A stretch of DNA of 64,000 nt. It comes from Planococcus shixiaomingii (GTDB lineage Bacteria; Bacillota; Bacilli; Bacillales_A; Planococcaceae). The stretch is taken from assembly GCF_030413615.1 (NCBI RefSeq), contig NZ_CP129236.1, forward strand, positions 1,906,001 to 1,970,000, in the 5' to 3' direction. Positions 7,948 through 16,355 of this stretch are shown here, in pieces. Every line of letters starts with the position of its first letter. Position 1 is the stretch's first letter. The position numbers and the translations under genes were made by a program. The notes below the pieces were generated by a model. It saw only the letters and a list, made by a program, of their open reading frames with translations, ran no database searches and had not been told where the DNA came from.

Positions 7948-8685
7948 CTAAGGCATTATTAATGATTCAATCATGTATTGGAGATCCGCAGTCCATATGT
8001 TCAAGTAATACATTTTGTCAAAGTAAATCATGATTCCCAACAAAACGATGATGGCTCCTCCAAACTTCATCAATACCGCAGAGTATTTTAAGATAAACTT
8101 TGTTTTGCCGATGAAAAAGGCCATGATAATAAACGGTATGCAAAAGCCAAGAGAATAAGCGGTTACCACTGCCACGGTATGAGCTGGATTAACCAAGCTG
8201 CCATATGTGATGATTGCACCGAATATGGGACCGATACATGGTGTCCAGCCCGCCGAAAAGATAAACCCGACAACAAAGGAATTAAAGTAGGAGGAGGCTT
8301 TCTTTTCGTGCGTGAACCGTTTTTCTTTAAACATGAACTCCGGCTTGATGATTCCCATCAGGAACAACCCCATAAATACCAGGAAAATGCCGCCAAGCAT
8401 CTGGATCAGTTTTTGATTCGTAGTGAACAATCCACCGATGGCACTCAATGAAAAACCAAGAATATAATAGATGACTGAAAAGCCAAGAGAAAAGAAGAGG
8501 GAATGCAGCAAAACTTTTTTTCTGAACGAAGCTTGTTTGTTTTCTTTCAATTCATTGACCGAAACACCAGTTATGTAGGAAACAAAGGAAGGGTATAACG
8601 GAAGGCAGCAAGGCGAAATGAACGCCAAAAAGCCGCCAGCTAATGCCATTAAAATAGTGATATTTTCCAAATTTTCCACCTCCAT
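7948..8685 (-). CDS. ccdA: Cytochrome c biogenesis protein CcdA (thiol-disulfide electron carrier)
   Basis: A 245-residue protein with about six membrane segments. The conserved motif ISPCCLPLYPS is at residues 23-33, and the second redox cysteine is in GWTPCIGP at Cys150. CcdA carries electrons from cytoplasmic thioredoxin across the membrane to outward-facing thiol-disulfide proteins, supporting haem attachment to cytochrome c. The divergent gene 81 bases away encodes such a partner (TlpA/ResA type), which fits a functional pair. The CC in SPCC is a small oddity; one of the two should be the redox residue. Confidence 0.92.
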   Translation of the reverse strand: MEVENLENITILMALAGGFLAFISPCCLPLYPSFVSYITGVSVNELKENKQASFRKKVLLHSLFFSLGFSVIYYILGFSLSAIGGLFTTNQKLIQMLGGIFLVFMGLFLMGIIKPEFMFKEKRFTHEKKASSYFNSFVVGFIFSAGWTPCIGPIFGAIITYGSLVNPAHTVAVVTAYSLGFCIPFIIMAFFIGKTKFILKYSAVLMKFGGAIIVLLGIMIYFDKMYYLNIWTADLQYMIESLIMP

Positions 8686-8713
8686 GCTATTCTATCATAG
8701 AGCGTTTTGATCA

Positions 8714-8743
8714 TTGCAATTCTTTTTTGGCATTTATTACAAT
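8714..8743 (+). promoter_or_regulatory. Sigma-A type promoter for resA-like gene
   Basis: TTGCAA at 8714-8719 and TACAAT at 8738-8743 with an 18-base spacer, 24 bases before the start of the thioredoxin-like gene. Confidence 0.6.
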
Positions 8744-8766
8744 AATATGGACGGAGCGAATAGTGC

Positions 8767-9288
8767 ATGACTAAGAAAAAGAAGCGAACGATTTACCGAA
8801 TGGCCGTTTTAGGGTTATTTGCTGTGTTAATGTTTTATGCGGCATACCAAGGTTTAAACGAGGAACCTAAAACCGCCCTTACGACAATTGGGGATTCTGC
8901 GCCAAACTTTGCCGGAAAGACAATAGCTGGTGATATGCTGGTACTATCAAATGAAAGAAAAGGAAAAACACTCGTCAATTTCTGGGGGACTTGGTGTGAA
9001 CCGTGCAAGCGTGAAATGCCCGCATTGGAAGCTGCTTATTCGCGGCACAAAGACGACGGCTTCTCCATCGTTTCCGTCAATCTGGGCCAATCTCATTTCG
9101 TGACGGAGCAATTTGTGGAACAGTACGATTTAAGTTTTCCGATGTTAATCGATAAAGATGGATCCATCAAAGAAGCTTATTATGTAGGCAACTTGCCGGC
9201 GTCATTTCTAATTGACGAAGGAGGCAATATCAAAGAAGTTCATGAAGGAGAGCTTACTGAAGAAAAATTGGAAGAATGGATTGACTAG
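8767..9288 (+). CDS. Membrane-anchored thiol-disulfide oxidoreductase, ResA/TlpA family
   Basis: A 173-residue protein with an N-terminal membrane anchor (about residues 11-28) and an extracytoplasmic thioredoxin fold. The active site is WCEPC at residues 76-80, with the Glu between the cysteines typical of ResA, and the cis-proline loop is GNLPASF near 141-147. ResA reduces the haem-binding cysteines of apocytochrome c using electrons delivered by CcdA, encoded divergently here. Other TlpA-like roles such as sporulation or general disulfide reduction are possible, so I leave the symbol open. Confidence 0.88.
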   Translation: MTKKKKRTIYRMAVLGLFAVLMFYAAYQGLNEEPKTALTTIGDSAPNFAGKTIAGDMLVLSNERKGKTLVNFWGTWCEPCKREMPALEAAYSRHKDDGFSIVSVNLGQSHFVTEQFVEQYDLSFPMLIDKDGSIKEAYYVGNLPASFLIDEGGNIKEVHEGELTEEKLEEWID

Positions 9289-9342
9289 GTTATACGAATA
9301 GAAGACTTTCAATAGAAAATGAATAAACCGAACTCCAAACAC

Positions 9343-9361
9343 GGCACTTGATAAAAGTGCC
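9343..9361. terminator. Weak hairpin between convergent genes
   Basis: GGCACTT/AAGTGCC stem with a five-base loop, inside a longer imperfect dyad (near 9329-9376). It lacks a strong T run, so termination is only probable. Confidence 0.45.
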
Positions 9362-9463
9362 TATTATTTGAGGTTCAGTTCATCAATCAGGATTCGTTTT
9401 TCTTAAACTTCTCTTGGATTAGGACTGCCTGACAATGTAATCCTAATTTTCATTAACGGTGTT

Positions 9464-10129
9464 TCAGCCATCCAGTTTTGTGTTCGTAGAGGAACTCTCC
9501 TGATACGCTTCAATGTGCAAGCCTTCGCCAGGAAGCCATTCGCAGTAGAAAATCTCTTCCACACTTTCAAAACCCAGCTGCTGCAGATTAGTGATGAGCC
9601 ATTCTCTATCTTTTCCAATGCTCGCCAGAGTGGTTTCATCTATCCGCCCCTCATCCACCAGCAGGACAGAGGGAATCTCTTCCTGGTCTTTGCGGATCAA
9701 ACTGATATTGCCATCAATCTCCAAAATGGCATAGTTGACATCGCGCAAAGTAAAGCAACCTTGCTGACGAAGCAGCGCACGCAGCTGCTCTAAATCGATA
9801 TGATTTTTCTGCAGCTCTTTGCGGTTGATTTTCCCCTCGTCAATCAGAATGGAAGGTTCCCCTTGCAAGGCTTTGGAAACATAAAGGGTCTTTTTAATGA
9901 AAAGTTGTATAACATAGATGGTTGCACCCCAAAGGGCCAAAGCGAAAAGCATCTGCCATATGCTGATTGTCGAATCGAAAATAGTGGTTTCCATTAAACC
10001 GCCCAAAATAAGAAAATAAATAAGGTCGAACGGTGTGAGTTCAGCCACTGCTTTTTTCCCGATAAGACGGATGATAATAAACAAAAAAACAATACCGATC
10101 AAGAGTTTCAACGCAATGTCGACATACAT
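9464..10129 (-). CDS. DUF421 (YetF/YdfR family) membrane protein
   Basis: A 221-residue protein. Three membrane segments occupy about residues 4-80, including the family pattern GKKAVAELTPFDLIYFLILG. A cytoplasmic domain then contains two similar alpha/beta units, with EPSILIDEGKIN and IPSVLLVDEGRID as corresponding strands. This is the usual layout of the YetF/YrbG family of Bacillales, whose molecular role is unsettled. The gene stands alone with long intergenic sequence upstream. The family call is confident; no function is proposed. Confidence 0.9.
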   Translation of the reverse strand: MYVDIALKLLIGIVFLFIIIRLIGKKAVAELTPFDLIYFLILGGLMETTIFDSTISIWQMLFALALWGATIYVIQLFIKKTLYVSKALQGEPSILIDEGKINRKELQKNHIDLEQLRALLRQQGCFTLRDVNYAILEIDGNISLIRKDQEEIPSVLLVDEGRIDETTLASIGKDREWLITNLQQLGFESVEEIFYCEWLPGEGLHIEAYQESSSTNTKLDG

Positions 10130-10351
10130 ACTAAATCTTTCCTTCCTGTATTTTTCAAAGCCATTCCTGAAAAATAAAAGTAATTTTTCGAAAAAAATGT
10201 TGAGATATCAAATGGGCAATACGTATCTAGTGTGTTATTAATTCCATAATTATAGTACACCACTCTTCGGTTTATTGGTTGTCGGAAGGCATAAAACTGC
10301 AAGCAACTTACCTGAACAACGTTCCGGAGTAAACGTTTATTTTGTTGCATA

Positions 10352-10399
10352 AAAAAATGCCTTCTCCTAGTTTTAGACTACTAAGAGAAGGCATTTTTT
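10352..10399 (-). terminator. Terminator of the alkaline phosphatase gene
   Basis: A 15-base perfect stem (AAAAAATGCCTTCTC and its complement) with an 18-base loop. On the minus strand it ends in a T run, and its upstream arm overlaps the stop codon at 10398. Confidence 0.85.
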
Positions 10400-12053
10400 A
10401 TTTTGAAAGGTTTAAAGCTTTTTGGGATACATAGAAGTCTTTTCCGTTATAAACGGTGACCCCATCAAGTGTTTTTGTAAAGGACTTTTTGTTTTGCGTT
10501 ACATTGGCAATGTTTTTATTGATAGGCAGTTCAATTTTAAGATTCCCTTTTTCAGCTATGAAGATAGGGTTGTTTGCGTCTGTTACATCAATGCGGGTTT
10601 TATAAGCTTTCTGTTCAAAAGCCTCGCGCGCATTGACAAACAGCTCATCTGAAATATTTTCAAGATCAAAGCCCATGAATCCAGCCATTGTTGTGGCAAT
10701 GTCCGTATTATCAACTAAGCCCTTTGGTTTGGATGGACCATAAGCATAAAGGAAGACATCCTCGCCGGTATGCCCGCCAGTCGTAAACCCGATATTTGCC
10801 CGATTTGCCAGCATCTTGGTCATATCGGCTTGCAGGGTTTTTGATGCTTTCAGCACGTCGAGTTCTTTTGAAGTCAGGTCATCGAGGCCGTATAAGCCAG
10901 CCACTTGTTCCATGTTGGAGCGGTCGGATTTCAGCTGCTTCAAAGCACCTTCAACAGTCATCGTCGCTTTCTTCAATGGGTCAATATAGGTTGAAACCGG
11001 AATTTCAGGGTAGTTTGAGTTGGTGTTTAAATTCCCCATTGTGATGCCACTGTTTCCGTGGTCGCTGACTGCAATAACCATCGTATTGCCATCTTTTTTC
11101 GCAAAATCTACAGCTTCTTTCACAGCATCATCGAAAGCCAGTACATCACTGAGAATTCCGACTGTATCGTTCGCATGTGCTGCCCAGTCAACTTTGCTTC
11201 CTTCGACAAACATGAAGAAGCCATCTTTATCTTTGGATAGTGTATCAATTCCTTTTTTCGTCATTTCAGCAAGGGAAGGTTCGCTATTATTTGTTTCTTG
11301 GCGGTCAAAGTCGTAGGCAAGAGCAGAAGAAGCGAAAGATCCCCATATCTTATCAGATGATGACTTTAACAGCTGTTCTTTCGTTTCAACAAAATCGTAG
11401 CCATTTTCGTCGATCACTTCGATCAGGTTTTCACCGTCAACACGTGCATTTTTTGATGCCCCTGGCGCGAGCGATTCTTTTCCTCCGCCAAGGACCACGT
11501 CAATTCCCTGATACACTTGCTGCTCGGCGATATCTTGATAGTTGCTGCGGTGGGTGGCATGAGCCGAGAATCCTGCAGGCGTTGCATGCTGAATTTCTGA
11601 AGTAGAAATAATCCCTGTGGATTTCCCTGCTAATTTTGCGCCTTCTAATACATTGGCAACCGGCTTATATGTATCTTCAGGATCGACTGGATCGACACCA
11701 GGCGTATTTACTATTTTGGGAAGAAGTCCGATGACTTTATCATTGGATTTGTTTCCAGTTGCCAAAGCAGTTGCTGCTGGAGCGGAATCGGTAATGGCAG
11801 ATTCTGCTGAATGGGTACGCATTCCTCCTACTAGAATTTCATCCATAGCCAAGTCTTCGCCTTTATACCATCTTGCTAAATTTGTAGCCCCGGCACTTGT
11901 GCCATCCATCACCAGCATAATGACGTTGGTCGGTTCCTTTTTCTTGTTCTTAGCTTCTGTCAAATCAGCGTTAGTTGCCAAGCCTAAAGAAGAAATAGCG
12001 ACAGCAGCAGCGATTGATATTCCAGCAACTTTCTTTTTCACATTACGATTCAT
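10398..12053 (-). CDS. phoA: Secreted alkaline phosphatase
   Basis: A 551-residue precursor with a Sec signal peptide (basic start, hydrophobic residues 9-27, ATNA region near 26-29). Metal and catalytic residues of the family are visible: Asp50 in VMDGTSAGA, the phosphorylated Ser90 in DSAPAATA, the histidines of HATPAGFSAHATHR near 156-169, SDHGNSG and TGGHTGED. It hydrolyses phosphomonoesters outside the cell to supply phosphate. It is longer than Bacillus PhoA/PhoB, because about 80 C-terminal residues form an extra beta-rich tail, perhaps for wall retention. PhoP-like repeats upstream suggest phosphate-starvation control. The symbol is by family, not orthology. Confidence 0.92.
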   Translation of the reverse strand: MNRNVKKKVAGISIAAAVAISSLGLATNADLTEAKNKKKEPTNVIMLVMDGTSAGATNLARWYKGEDLAMDEILVGGMRTHSAESAITDSAPAATALATGNKSNDKVIGLLPKIVNTPGVDPVDPEDTYKPVANVLEGAKLAGKSTGIISTSEIQHATPAGFSAHATHRSNYQDIAEQQVYQGIDVVLGGGKESLAPGASKNARVDGENLIEVIDENGYDFVETKEQLLKSSSDKIWGSFASSALAYDFDRQETNNSEPSLAEMTKKGIDTLSKDKDGFFMFVEGSKVDWAAHANDTVGILSDVLAFDDAVKEAVDFAKKDGNTMVIAVSDHGNSGITMGNLNTNSNYPEIPVSTYIDPLKKATMTVEGALKQLKSDRSNMEQVAGLYGLDDLTSKELDVLKASKTLQADMTKMLANRANIGFTTGGHTGEDVFLYAYGPSKPKGLVDNTDIATTMAGFMGFDLENISDELFVNAREAFEQKAYKTRIDVTDANNPIFIAEKGNLKIELPINKNIANVTQNKKSFTKTLDGVTVYNGKDFYVSQKALNLSK

Positions 12054-12184
12054 TTTTCGTCCTCCTCCAAAATTATGTAAGCATGTAAGTTTTGCTCGTT
12101 TTCATTGTAGAGTTTAACTATTACAGTAATGTGAATTTATTGAAATGATTAAGTTAAAATCTGTAAAGGAAATTTACAATTTAA

Positions 12185-12232
12185 ATTATGACGACTGAAA
12201 GCCTTTGTAATATTACTGTAATAATTGTAACA
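12185..12232 (-). promoter_or_regulatory. PhoP-like boxes and -10 for the alkaline phosphatase gene
   Basis: On the minus strand, three TTACA-containing hexamers (complement of TGTAAT 12206-12211, TGTAAT 12217-12222 and TGTAAC 12227-12232) recur at 11- and 10-base steps, as in PhoP boxes of Bacillus. A CATAAT -10 (complement of 12185-12190) lies just downstream. The predicted 5' leader is about 125 bases. More TTTACA-like repeats occur between 12120 and 12170. Confidence 0.5.
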
Positions 12233-12500
12233 AAAAGAAAGCGTCATAGAAAAACCATCTGCTTACACCAGTCCCACAACGCTTTCCCTGAAGAGATAAG
12301 TTCTATCCTTATTGTGATACATAGACTGCGAAAAGTGAGTTGTAAAAAGTACTTTGAAGCAGTTAAGAGGGTTAAACACCCTCTTAATTGCATAAAGCAA
12401 TTCTTGTTTTTAATTGAAAATTCACGAGACTGTAACCTGAGGATATTGCATTCTTAGTAATATAGAACTGTACCTAACATACGGGAAGTAGGGGATCTAT
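12233..12500. other. Intergenic region with one hairpin
   Basis: No supported gene. A strong dyad TTAAGAGGG/CCCTCTTAA at 12363-12387 lacks a T run immediately after it. The promoter of the methyltransferase gene should lie in its right part, but I see no clear match. Confidence 0.5.
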
Positions 12501-13229
12501 TTGAAAGAGACGATTCTGAGTTACGACGATCTGTTGGAGATGTTGGATTCACTATTGCGCGAACCGGCGGAGTTCTGGAACACGTTTTATTTAGACAGAG
12601 AAAAGAGGGTGCCATTTTTCGCCAACAAACCCGATGAAAACCTGGTAAGTTATTATGAAAGAAAACTTGCAGACCCGAAAAACGTATTGGAATTAGGATG
12701 CGGTCCCGGAAGAAACGCCATTTACTTTGCAGAAAAAGGGGCAGAGGTCGATGCGGTCGACTTGTCTGAAGAATCACTTCGCTGGGCAGAAGAGCGGGCA
12801 GAAGAAAGGGGCGTTGCTGTAAACTTTATTCGCAGTAATATTTTTGAACTGCCTATCAAAGACAACACATATGATATGGTCTATGATTCCGGTTGCTTCC
12901 ATCATATTGCTCCACACCGAAGAATGCAGTACATAGAAATGATTCAAAAAGCGCTTAAACCGGGCGGCCATTTTGCGATTACTTGTTTTGTCCAGGGGGG
13001 CGAACTGGGTGGATCCGATATAACCGATTGGGAGGTTTATCGATCCCGGAGTTTGATCGGCGGACTCGGATTTACAGAAGAAAAAATCCGAACAATATTT
13101 AAAGATTTCGAGGAAATTGAGATTCGCAAAATGAAAGATGTAGGCGGAGATGAGGAAGTGTTCAGTGTGCCTGCCCTTTGGACTGCTTTATTCAGGAAAA
13201 AGCGAAAGCGCACCGCCAGTAGAATTTAA
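12501..13229 (+). CDS. SAM-dependent class I methyltransferase
   Basis: A 242-residue protein with the class I methyltransferase fold. Motif I VLELGCGPGRNAIYFA at residues 62-77 binds S-adenosylmethionine; the acidic loop VDAVDLSEESL and the post-motif DMVYDSGCFHHI follow in the usual order. The start is TTG with GGGGATCTAT upstream. The N-terminal DLLREPAEFWNTFYLDR region resembles small-molecule methyltransferases of Bacillales. It is a single gene with its own terminator. The substrate cannot be told from sequence. Confidence 0.88.
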   Translation: MKETILSYDDLLEMLDSLLREPAEFWNTFYLDREKRVPFFANKPDENLVSYYERKLADPKNVLELGCGPGRNAIYFAEKGAEVDAVDLSEESLRWAEERAEERGVAVNFIRSNIFELPIKDNTYDMVYDSGCFHHIAPHRRMQYIEMIQKALKPGGHFAITCFVQGGELGGSDITDWEVYRSRSLIGGLGFTEEKIRTIFKDFEEIEIRKMKDVGGDEEVFSVPALWTALFRKKRKRTASRI

Positions 13230-13251
13230 ATAATGAATGAAGAAGTCACAT

Positions 13252-13290
13252 AAAGATCAAATGCCGTGTGAAGGCATTTGATCTTTTTTT
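13252..13290 (+). terminator. Terminator after the methyltransferase gene
   Basis: A 14-base stem (AAAGATCAAATGCC with its complement) with a 7-base loop and a T run. Confidence 0.9.
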
Positions 13291-13439
13291 GCTGCTTATT
13301 TTTCATATTTTCATGCCATACATGAATAAATGCTCCAGCCTTAAAACTCAGTTAAGGAAGAAAAAGCATCTTCTTAAGAGTGGACATTACACAGAATTCG
13401 GCATTCGGAAGAATTGTTAGAATATTCTCTGCTAATACC

Positions 13440-13468
13440 TTGTATTATAGAGTAATATATTTTATATT
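13440..13468 (+). promoter_or_regulatory. Candidate promoter of the second padR operon
   Basis: TTGTAT at 13440-13445 and TATATT at 13463-13468 with a 17-base spacer, 20 bases before the PadR start codon. Confidence 0.5.
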
Positions 13469-13487
13469 CTTTATAGGGGTGAACATT

Positions 13488-13829
13488 ATGGAGATAAATA
13501 AAGAAGTCTTAAAAGGGCATATCGATACGTTAATTTTGTCGCTTTTACATACGAGAGATATGTACGGCTATGAAATAGCGAAAATGGTCCGTGAAAAAAC
13601 TGATGATCAGTTTGAATTAAAAGAAGGTACGCTCTATTTATCTTTAAAGAGATTAGAAAAAAACGAGTGGATTTCTTCCTATTGGGGGGACGAACAAGGG
13701 CCTGGTGGAAGAAGGAAATATTACAAACTTACGACGCAAGGGGAAGCGGGCTTTGAAGAAAAACGCTTGGAATGGCAATTTGTAAAAAAAATGATTGATT
13801 CGTTCTTAGAAGGGGGAGATAAAGCATGA
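13488..13829 (+). CDS. PadR family transcriptional regulator
   Basis: A 113-residue winged-helix protein: KGHIDTLILSLLHTRDMYGYEIAK near residues 8-31 and KEGTLYLSLKRLEK near 45-58 are the PadR signatures, with the wing at RRKYYKLT. ATG 13488 is preferred because AGGGGTGAAC precedes it; the frame extends upstream to 13380 without a ribosome binding site. Its last four bases overlap the next gene (ATGA). This PadR plus HAAS-domain gene order recurs in Bacillales and suggests the regulator controls the membrane protein. Inducer unknown. Confidence 0.9.
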   Translation: MEINKEVLKGHIDTLILSLLHTRDMYGYEIAKMVREKTDDQFELKEGTLYLSLKRLEKNEWISSYWGDEQGPGGRRKYYKLTTQGEAGFEEKRLEWQFVKKMIDSFLEGGDKA

Positions 13830-14650
13830 AACAAATAGAAGCGTATGTTGACGAGGTGTACCGCAATGTAGGGGGGAATAAGCAAGAAATCGGCGAGCTA
13901 AAAGCGGAGATGAAAAATCATCTGTTAGAGGCAGTTTTTGAACTGAAATCTGAAGGGAAAACAGAGTATGAAGCAATTGAACTCGCCATTGAACGGTTTG
14001 GCGGCGAAAAAGAAATGCGTTCGGTTGTAGAGCAATTGTTTAGAGCCCAAAAAATGTTCGCGAAATCTGTTTTAAATGCAGCAATTGCCATACTTCTTTT
14101 GAGTCTAGCTTTATATGGATTTGTTGCTGCAATAGAAACAGGGAATTCCAGTGAAACTTCTTTAGTAACTTCAGGCGCTTTAGACATGTTAAATGGAAAA
14201 GAAACAATTTCAGCGGATATGGAAAAAGAAATCCAACAGTTGGTTCTTGGAACAGATCAAATTACTAAAATCCAAGTTTACAATGTACGTGATGTAAATA
14301 AAAATTTTGAAGGCAACATTTCAACGTTCGAGTATACAAGAAAAGCAACACCTGCATTTAAATATGACAGAACCGTATGGGCTCCGAAGTTGCTATACAA
14401 GTCCGGGCCCTTTGAACACGGCAGCCGCGAATGGTATGTTGCAGTGGAATTTAAGCGTCTCGGATCATTTTTACCTTTAGTTTCACTTGTGGGAGTCGCG
14501 GTATATTTTACACTGTTTACCATTTGGGCAACGATCAATGCATATCATCATAAACGATTGAAGATAGGTTGGGTTATTGTTTTTGCTTTATTGAATGTGA
14601 TTGGTTATTTTATTTATTTGTTAGTAGGGAATAGGACAGTAAAGGATTGA
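13826..14650 (+). CDS. HAAS-domain (permease prefix domain 1) membrane protein
   Basis: A 274-residue protein. Residues 1-72 form the helical HAAS-type domain (VDEVYRNVGGNKQEIGELKAEM, later GKTEYEAIELAIERFG) commonly fused to or encoded beside permeases in PadR operons. A membrane helix follows at about 77-97, then an extracytoplasmic region to about 215, then two further helices (about 217-240 and 246-266). It overlaps the padR stop by four bases, so the two are co-translated. Function is unknown. Confidence 0.82.
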   Translation: MKQIEAYVDEVYRNVGGNKQEIGELKAEMKNHLLEAVFELKSEGKTEYEAIELAIERFGGEKEMRSVVEQLFRAQKMFAKSVLNAAIAILLLSLALYGFVAAIETGNSSETSLVTSGALDMLNGKETISADMEKEIQQLVLGTDQITKIQVYNVRDVNKNFEGNISTFEYTRKATPAFKYDRTVWAPKLLYKSGPFEHGSREWYVAVEFKRLGSFLPLVSLVGVAVYFTLFTIWATINAYHHKRLKIGWVIVFALLNVIGYFIYLLVGNRTVKD

Positions 14651-14654
14651 CCAG

Positions 14655-14711
14655 CGAAGCGATAAATGAAGGATACAGATTAGTAAGTAGCTTAAAAATA
14701 CTATCGCTTCG
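14655..14711. repeat. Inverted repeat with 10-base arms
   Basis: CGAAGCGATA (14655-14664) and TATCGCTTCG (14702-14711) are perfect complements separated by 37 bases. It lies between the HAAS gene and a gene remnant, so it may be a weak terminator or a scar of rearrangement. Confidence 0.5.
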
Positions 14712-14725
14712 TGAATATTAATTAG

Positions 14726-14866
14726 GAAACGATCTATCATGTTTACGATGACAGAGGATGTGATTTACTGGCAACTTCTCCCGAAACAATTCGAAGTATT
14801 TATAATAAATTCAATGAATGGATTTTGGATTACGACAGAAATAAAATTGACGAGGTTTTTAGCTAA
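14726..14866 (+). pseudogene. C-terminal remnant of a DUF3885-like gene
   Basis: The frame starting GAA ACG at 14726 and ending at TAA 14864-14866 reads ETIYHVYDDRGCDLLA, then a region ending NEWILDYDRNKIDEVFS. This matches the conserved C-terminus of DUF3885 proteins as I remember them. A TAG codon sits directly before it in frame (14723-14725), there is no start codon or ribosome binding site, and no upstream part of the family is visible. It is therefore a 5'-truncated relic, not an active gene. A 73-codon frame over the same bases in another register has no such resemblance. Confidence 0.65.
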
Positions 14867-15012
14867 AAGACTGGTAGCTATCTTTAATAGAATGAAAAAT
14901 ACAACTTATGTATGCAAAACTAAAAAAGCACAGCTGCTAGTCGGTATGAATTTAAGATAAGTTTCTTCTATATAATTCACAAAATTATAAATGGAAAGGA
15001 AGTATTAAAATC

Positions 15013-15633
15013 ATGACACTAAAAGCAGTATTATTAAACGCCTCATTAAAAAGTACAGATGAACCGTCTCATACGGAAGGTTTCATGAAAGATGTTCAAG
15101 TTTATTACAACCAACTGGGTGTAGAATCTGAAATTATCAGGTTAGCGGATTTCAAAATAGCATACGGGGTCCAGGAAGATATGGGAGGAGATGATGAATG
15201 GCCGAAGATATTTGAAAAAGTAATGGGCGCTGATATTCTCATTATTGGAACCCCTCTTTGGCTTGGAGAAAAAAGTTCACTGGCTACCCAGGCAATAGAG
15301 CGTCTTTATGGGAGCAGCAGCGTAACAAACGACAAAGGACAGGCTGTTTTCTACAACAAAGTCGGAGGTGCTGTTGTAACGGGAAATGAAGACGGAGCCA
15401 AACACGCCTCAGCATCTCTTTTATACGGATTGTCGCATATCGGTTTCCTGATTCCGCCGAATGTGGATGCTTATTGGGTCGGGGAAGCGGGTCCTGGAGC
15501 TTCTTACATGGACGCTGGCAGAGACAACGATTTTACAAAAGCTGCAATAAAGAGGCTGGCATACAACACATACCATTTGGCCAACATGCTGAAAACCACA
15601 CCAATACCTGCAGAAGGAAATACATTGGACTAA
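15013..15633 (+). CDS. Flavodoxin-fold NAD(P)H-dependent oxidoreductase
   Basis: A 206-residue protein of the NADPH-dependent FMN reductase type: VLLNASLKS near residues 6-14 is the phosphate-binding loop for FMN, and IIGTPLWLGEKSSLATQAIERL (about 76-97) is the second flavin-contact region. VGGAVVTGNEDGAKHASASLLYGL follows the usual order. Such enzymes reduce flavins, quinones or azo compounds in the cytoplasm. The ATG follows GGAAAGGAAG. It stands alone between a pseudogene and a Nudix gene. Exact substrate unknown. Confidence 0.87.
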   Translation: MTLKAVLLNASLKSTDEPSHTEGFMKDVQVYYNQLGVESEIIRLADFKIAYGVQEDMGGDDEWPKIFEKVMGADILIIGTPLWLGEKSSLATQAIERLYGSSSVTNDKGQAVFYNKVGGAVVTGNEDGAKHASASLLYGLSHIGFLIPPNVDAYWVGEAGPGASYMDAGRDNDFTKAAIKRLAYNTYHLANMLKTTPIPAEGNTLD

Positions 15634-15752
15634 GGAGAACAGTGAGTGGGCAGTCTTTATAAATCTTTTGAATAAGAGGTCGTTTTATGACTGCTCTTTA
15701 GGATGTTGATTGAGAACCTGAGGAGGATAAATGAATAAATTACATCAATCAT

Positions 15753-16202
15753 TTGAGAGCGATGGTTGGCCATGAAAAAGTGATTATGGTGATAGCGGGT
15801 GCATTTGTTATCGATCCAGAAGAACGGATTCTGTTGCAGCAGCGGTCGGATACAGGGGAATGGGGCCTCCCTGGGGGATTCATGGAAATGAATGAAACCA
15901 TTCAAGAATCAGCGAAAAGGGAAGTTTATGAAGAAACGGGCTTGCAAATGAAGCAGCTTAAGCTATTTGGTATTTATTCGGGTCCGAATTATGACAAAAC
16001 CTTTGCAAATGGAGATCAAGTTTCCATGGTGCAGATAATATTCACCTGCAGGCAGTATGAAGGCCATTTAGTTGAACGGAATGAAGAATCCTTACAAAAC
16101 AAATTTTACAGAATAAATGAATTGCCTCAAAATCTTTTCGGCGATCACAAAGATTTTTTTGAGGATCTGCTTTCAGAGAAACTTCATCCGGTTATTAAGT
16201 GA
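15753..16202 (+). CDS. Nudix hydrolase with an apparently displaced start
   Basis: A Nudix protein of 149 residues counted from TTG 15753. The Nudix box GGFMEMNETIQ...REVYEETGL is at residues 41-64 with all Glu residues intact, so the fold should hydrolyse nucleoside-diphosphate-linked substrates. The oddity is the start. A strong ribosome binding site (GAGGAGGATAA) precedes ATG 15731, but that ATG reads only 14 codons in another frame. Removing four bases (AAAT) would join it to the Nudix frame as MNYINHLRAMVGHEKV, the N-terminus I expect for relatives. Either translation begins at TTG 15753 or ATG 15762, or the gene carries a real or sequencing-derived 4-base insertion. Confidence 0.85.
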   Translation: MRAMVGHEKVIMVIAGAFVIDPEERILLQQRSDTGEWGLPGGFMEMNETIQESAKREVYEETGLQMKQLKLFGIYSGPNYDKTFANGDQVSMVQIIFTCRQYEGHLVERNEESLQNKFYRINELPQNLFGDHKDFFEDLLSEKLHPVIK

Positions 16203-16244
16203 ACAAAAATTTGGTCTACACGTCACCAGGTTACATGAAGAGAG

Positions 16245-16276
16245 GAAACTTCCTACGAAGTTTCTTTTCTTTTTTC
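16245..16276 (+). terminator. Terminator after the Nudix gene
   Basis: GAAACTTC/GAAGTTTC perfect stem with a four-base loop, then a long T-rich tract. Confidence 0.85.
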
Positions 16277-16355
16277 TTACAAGAACCTTTATACGAACAC
16301 TTCCAGCAGCTCAAAAATAAATATAGAAAAATCTAAATTGACTAATGAAGCTGTA

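Noticed and set aside
14739..14960. 73-codon plus-strand frame
   Set aside because: No ribosome binding site and no recognisable protein; the same bases carry a clear DUF3885 C-terminus in another register.
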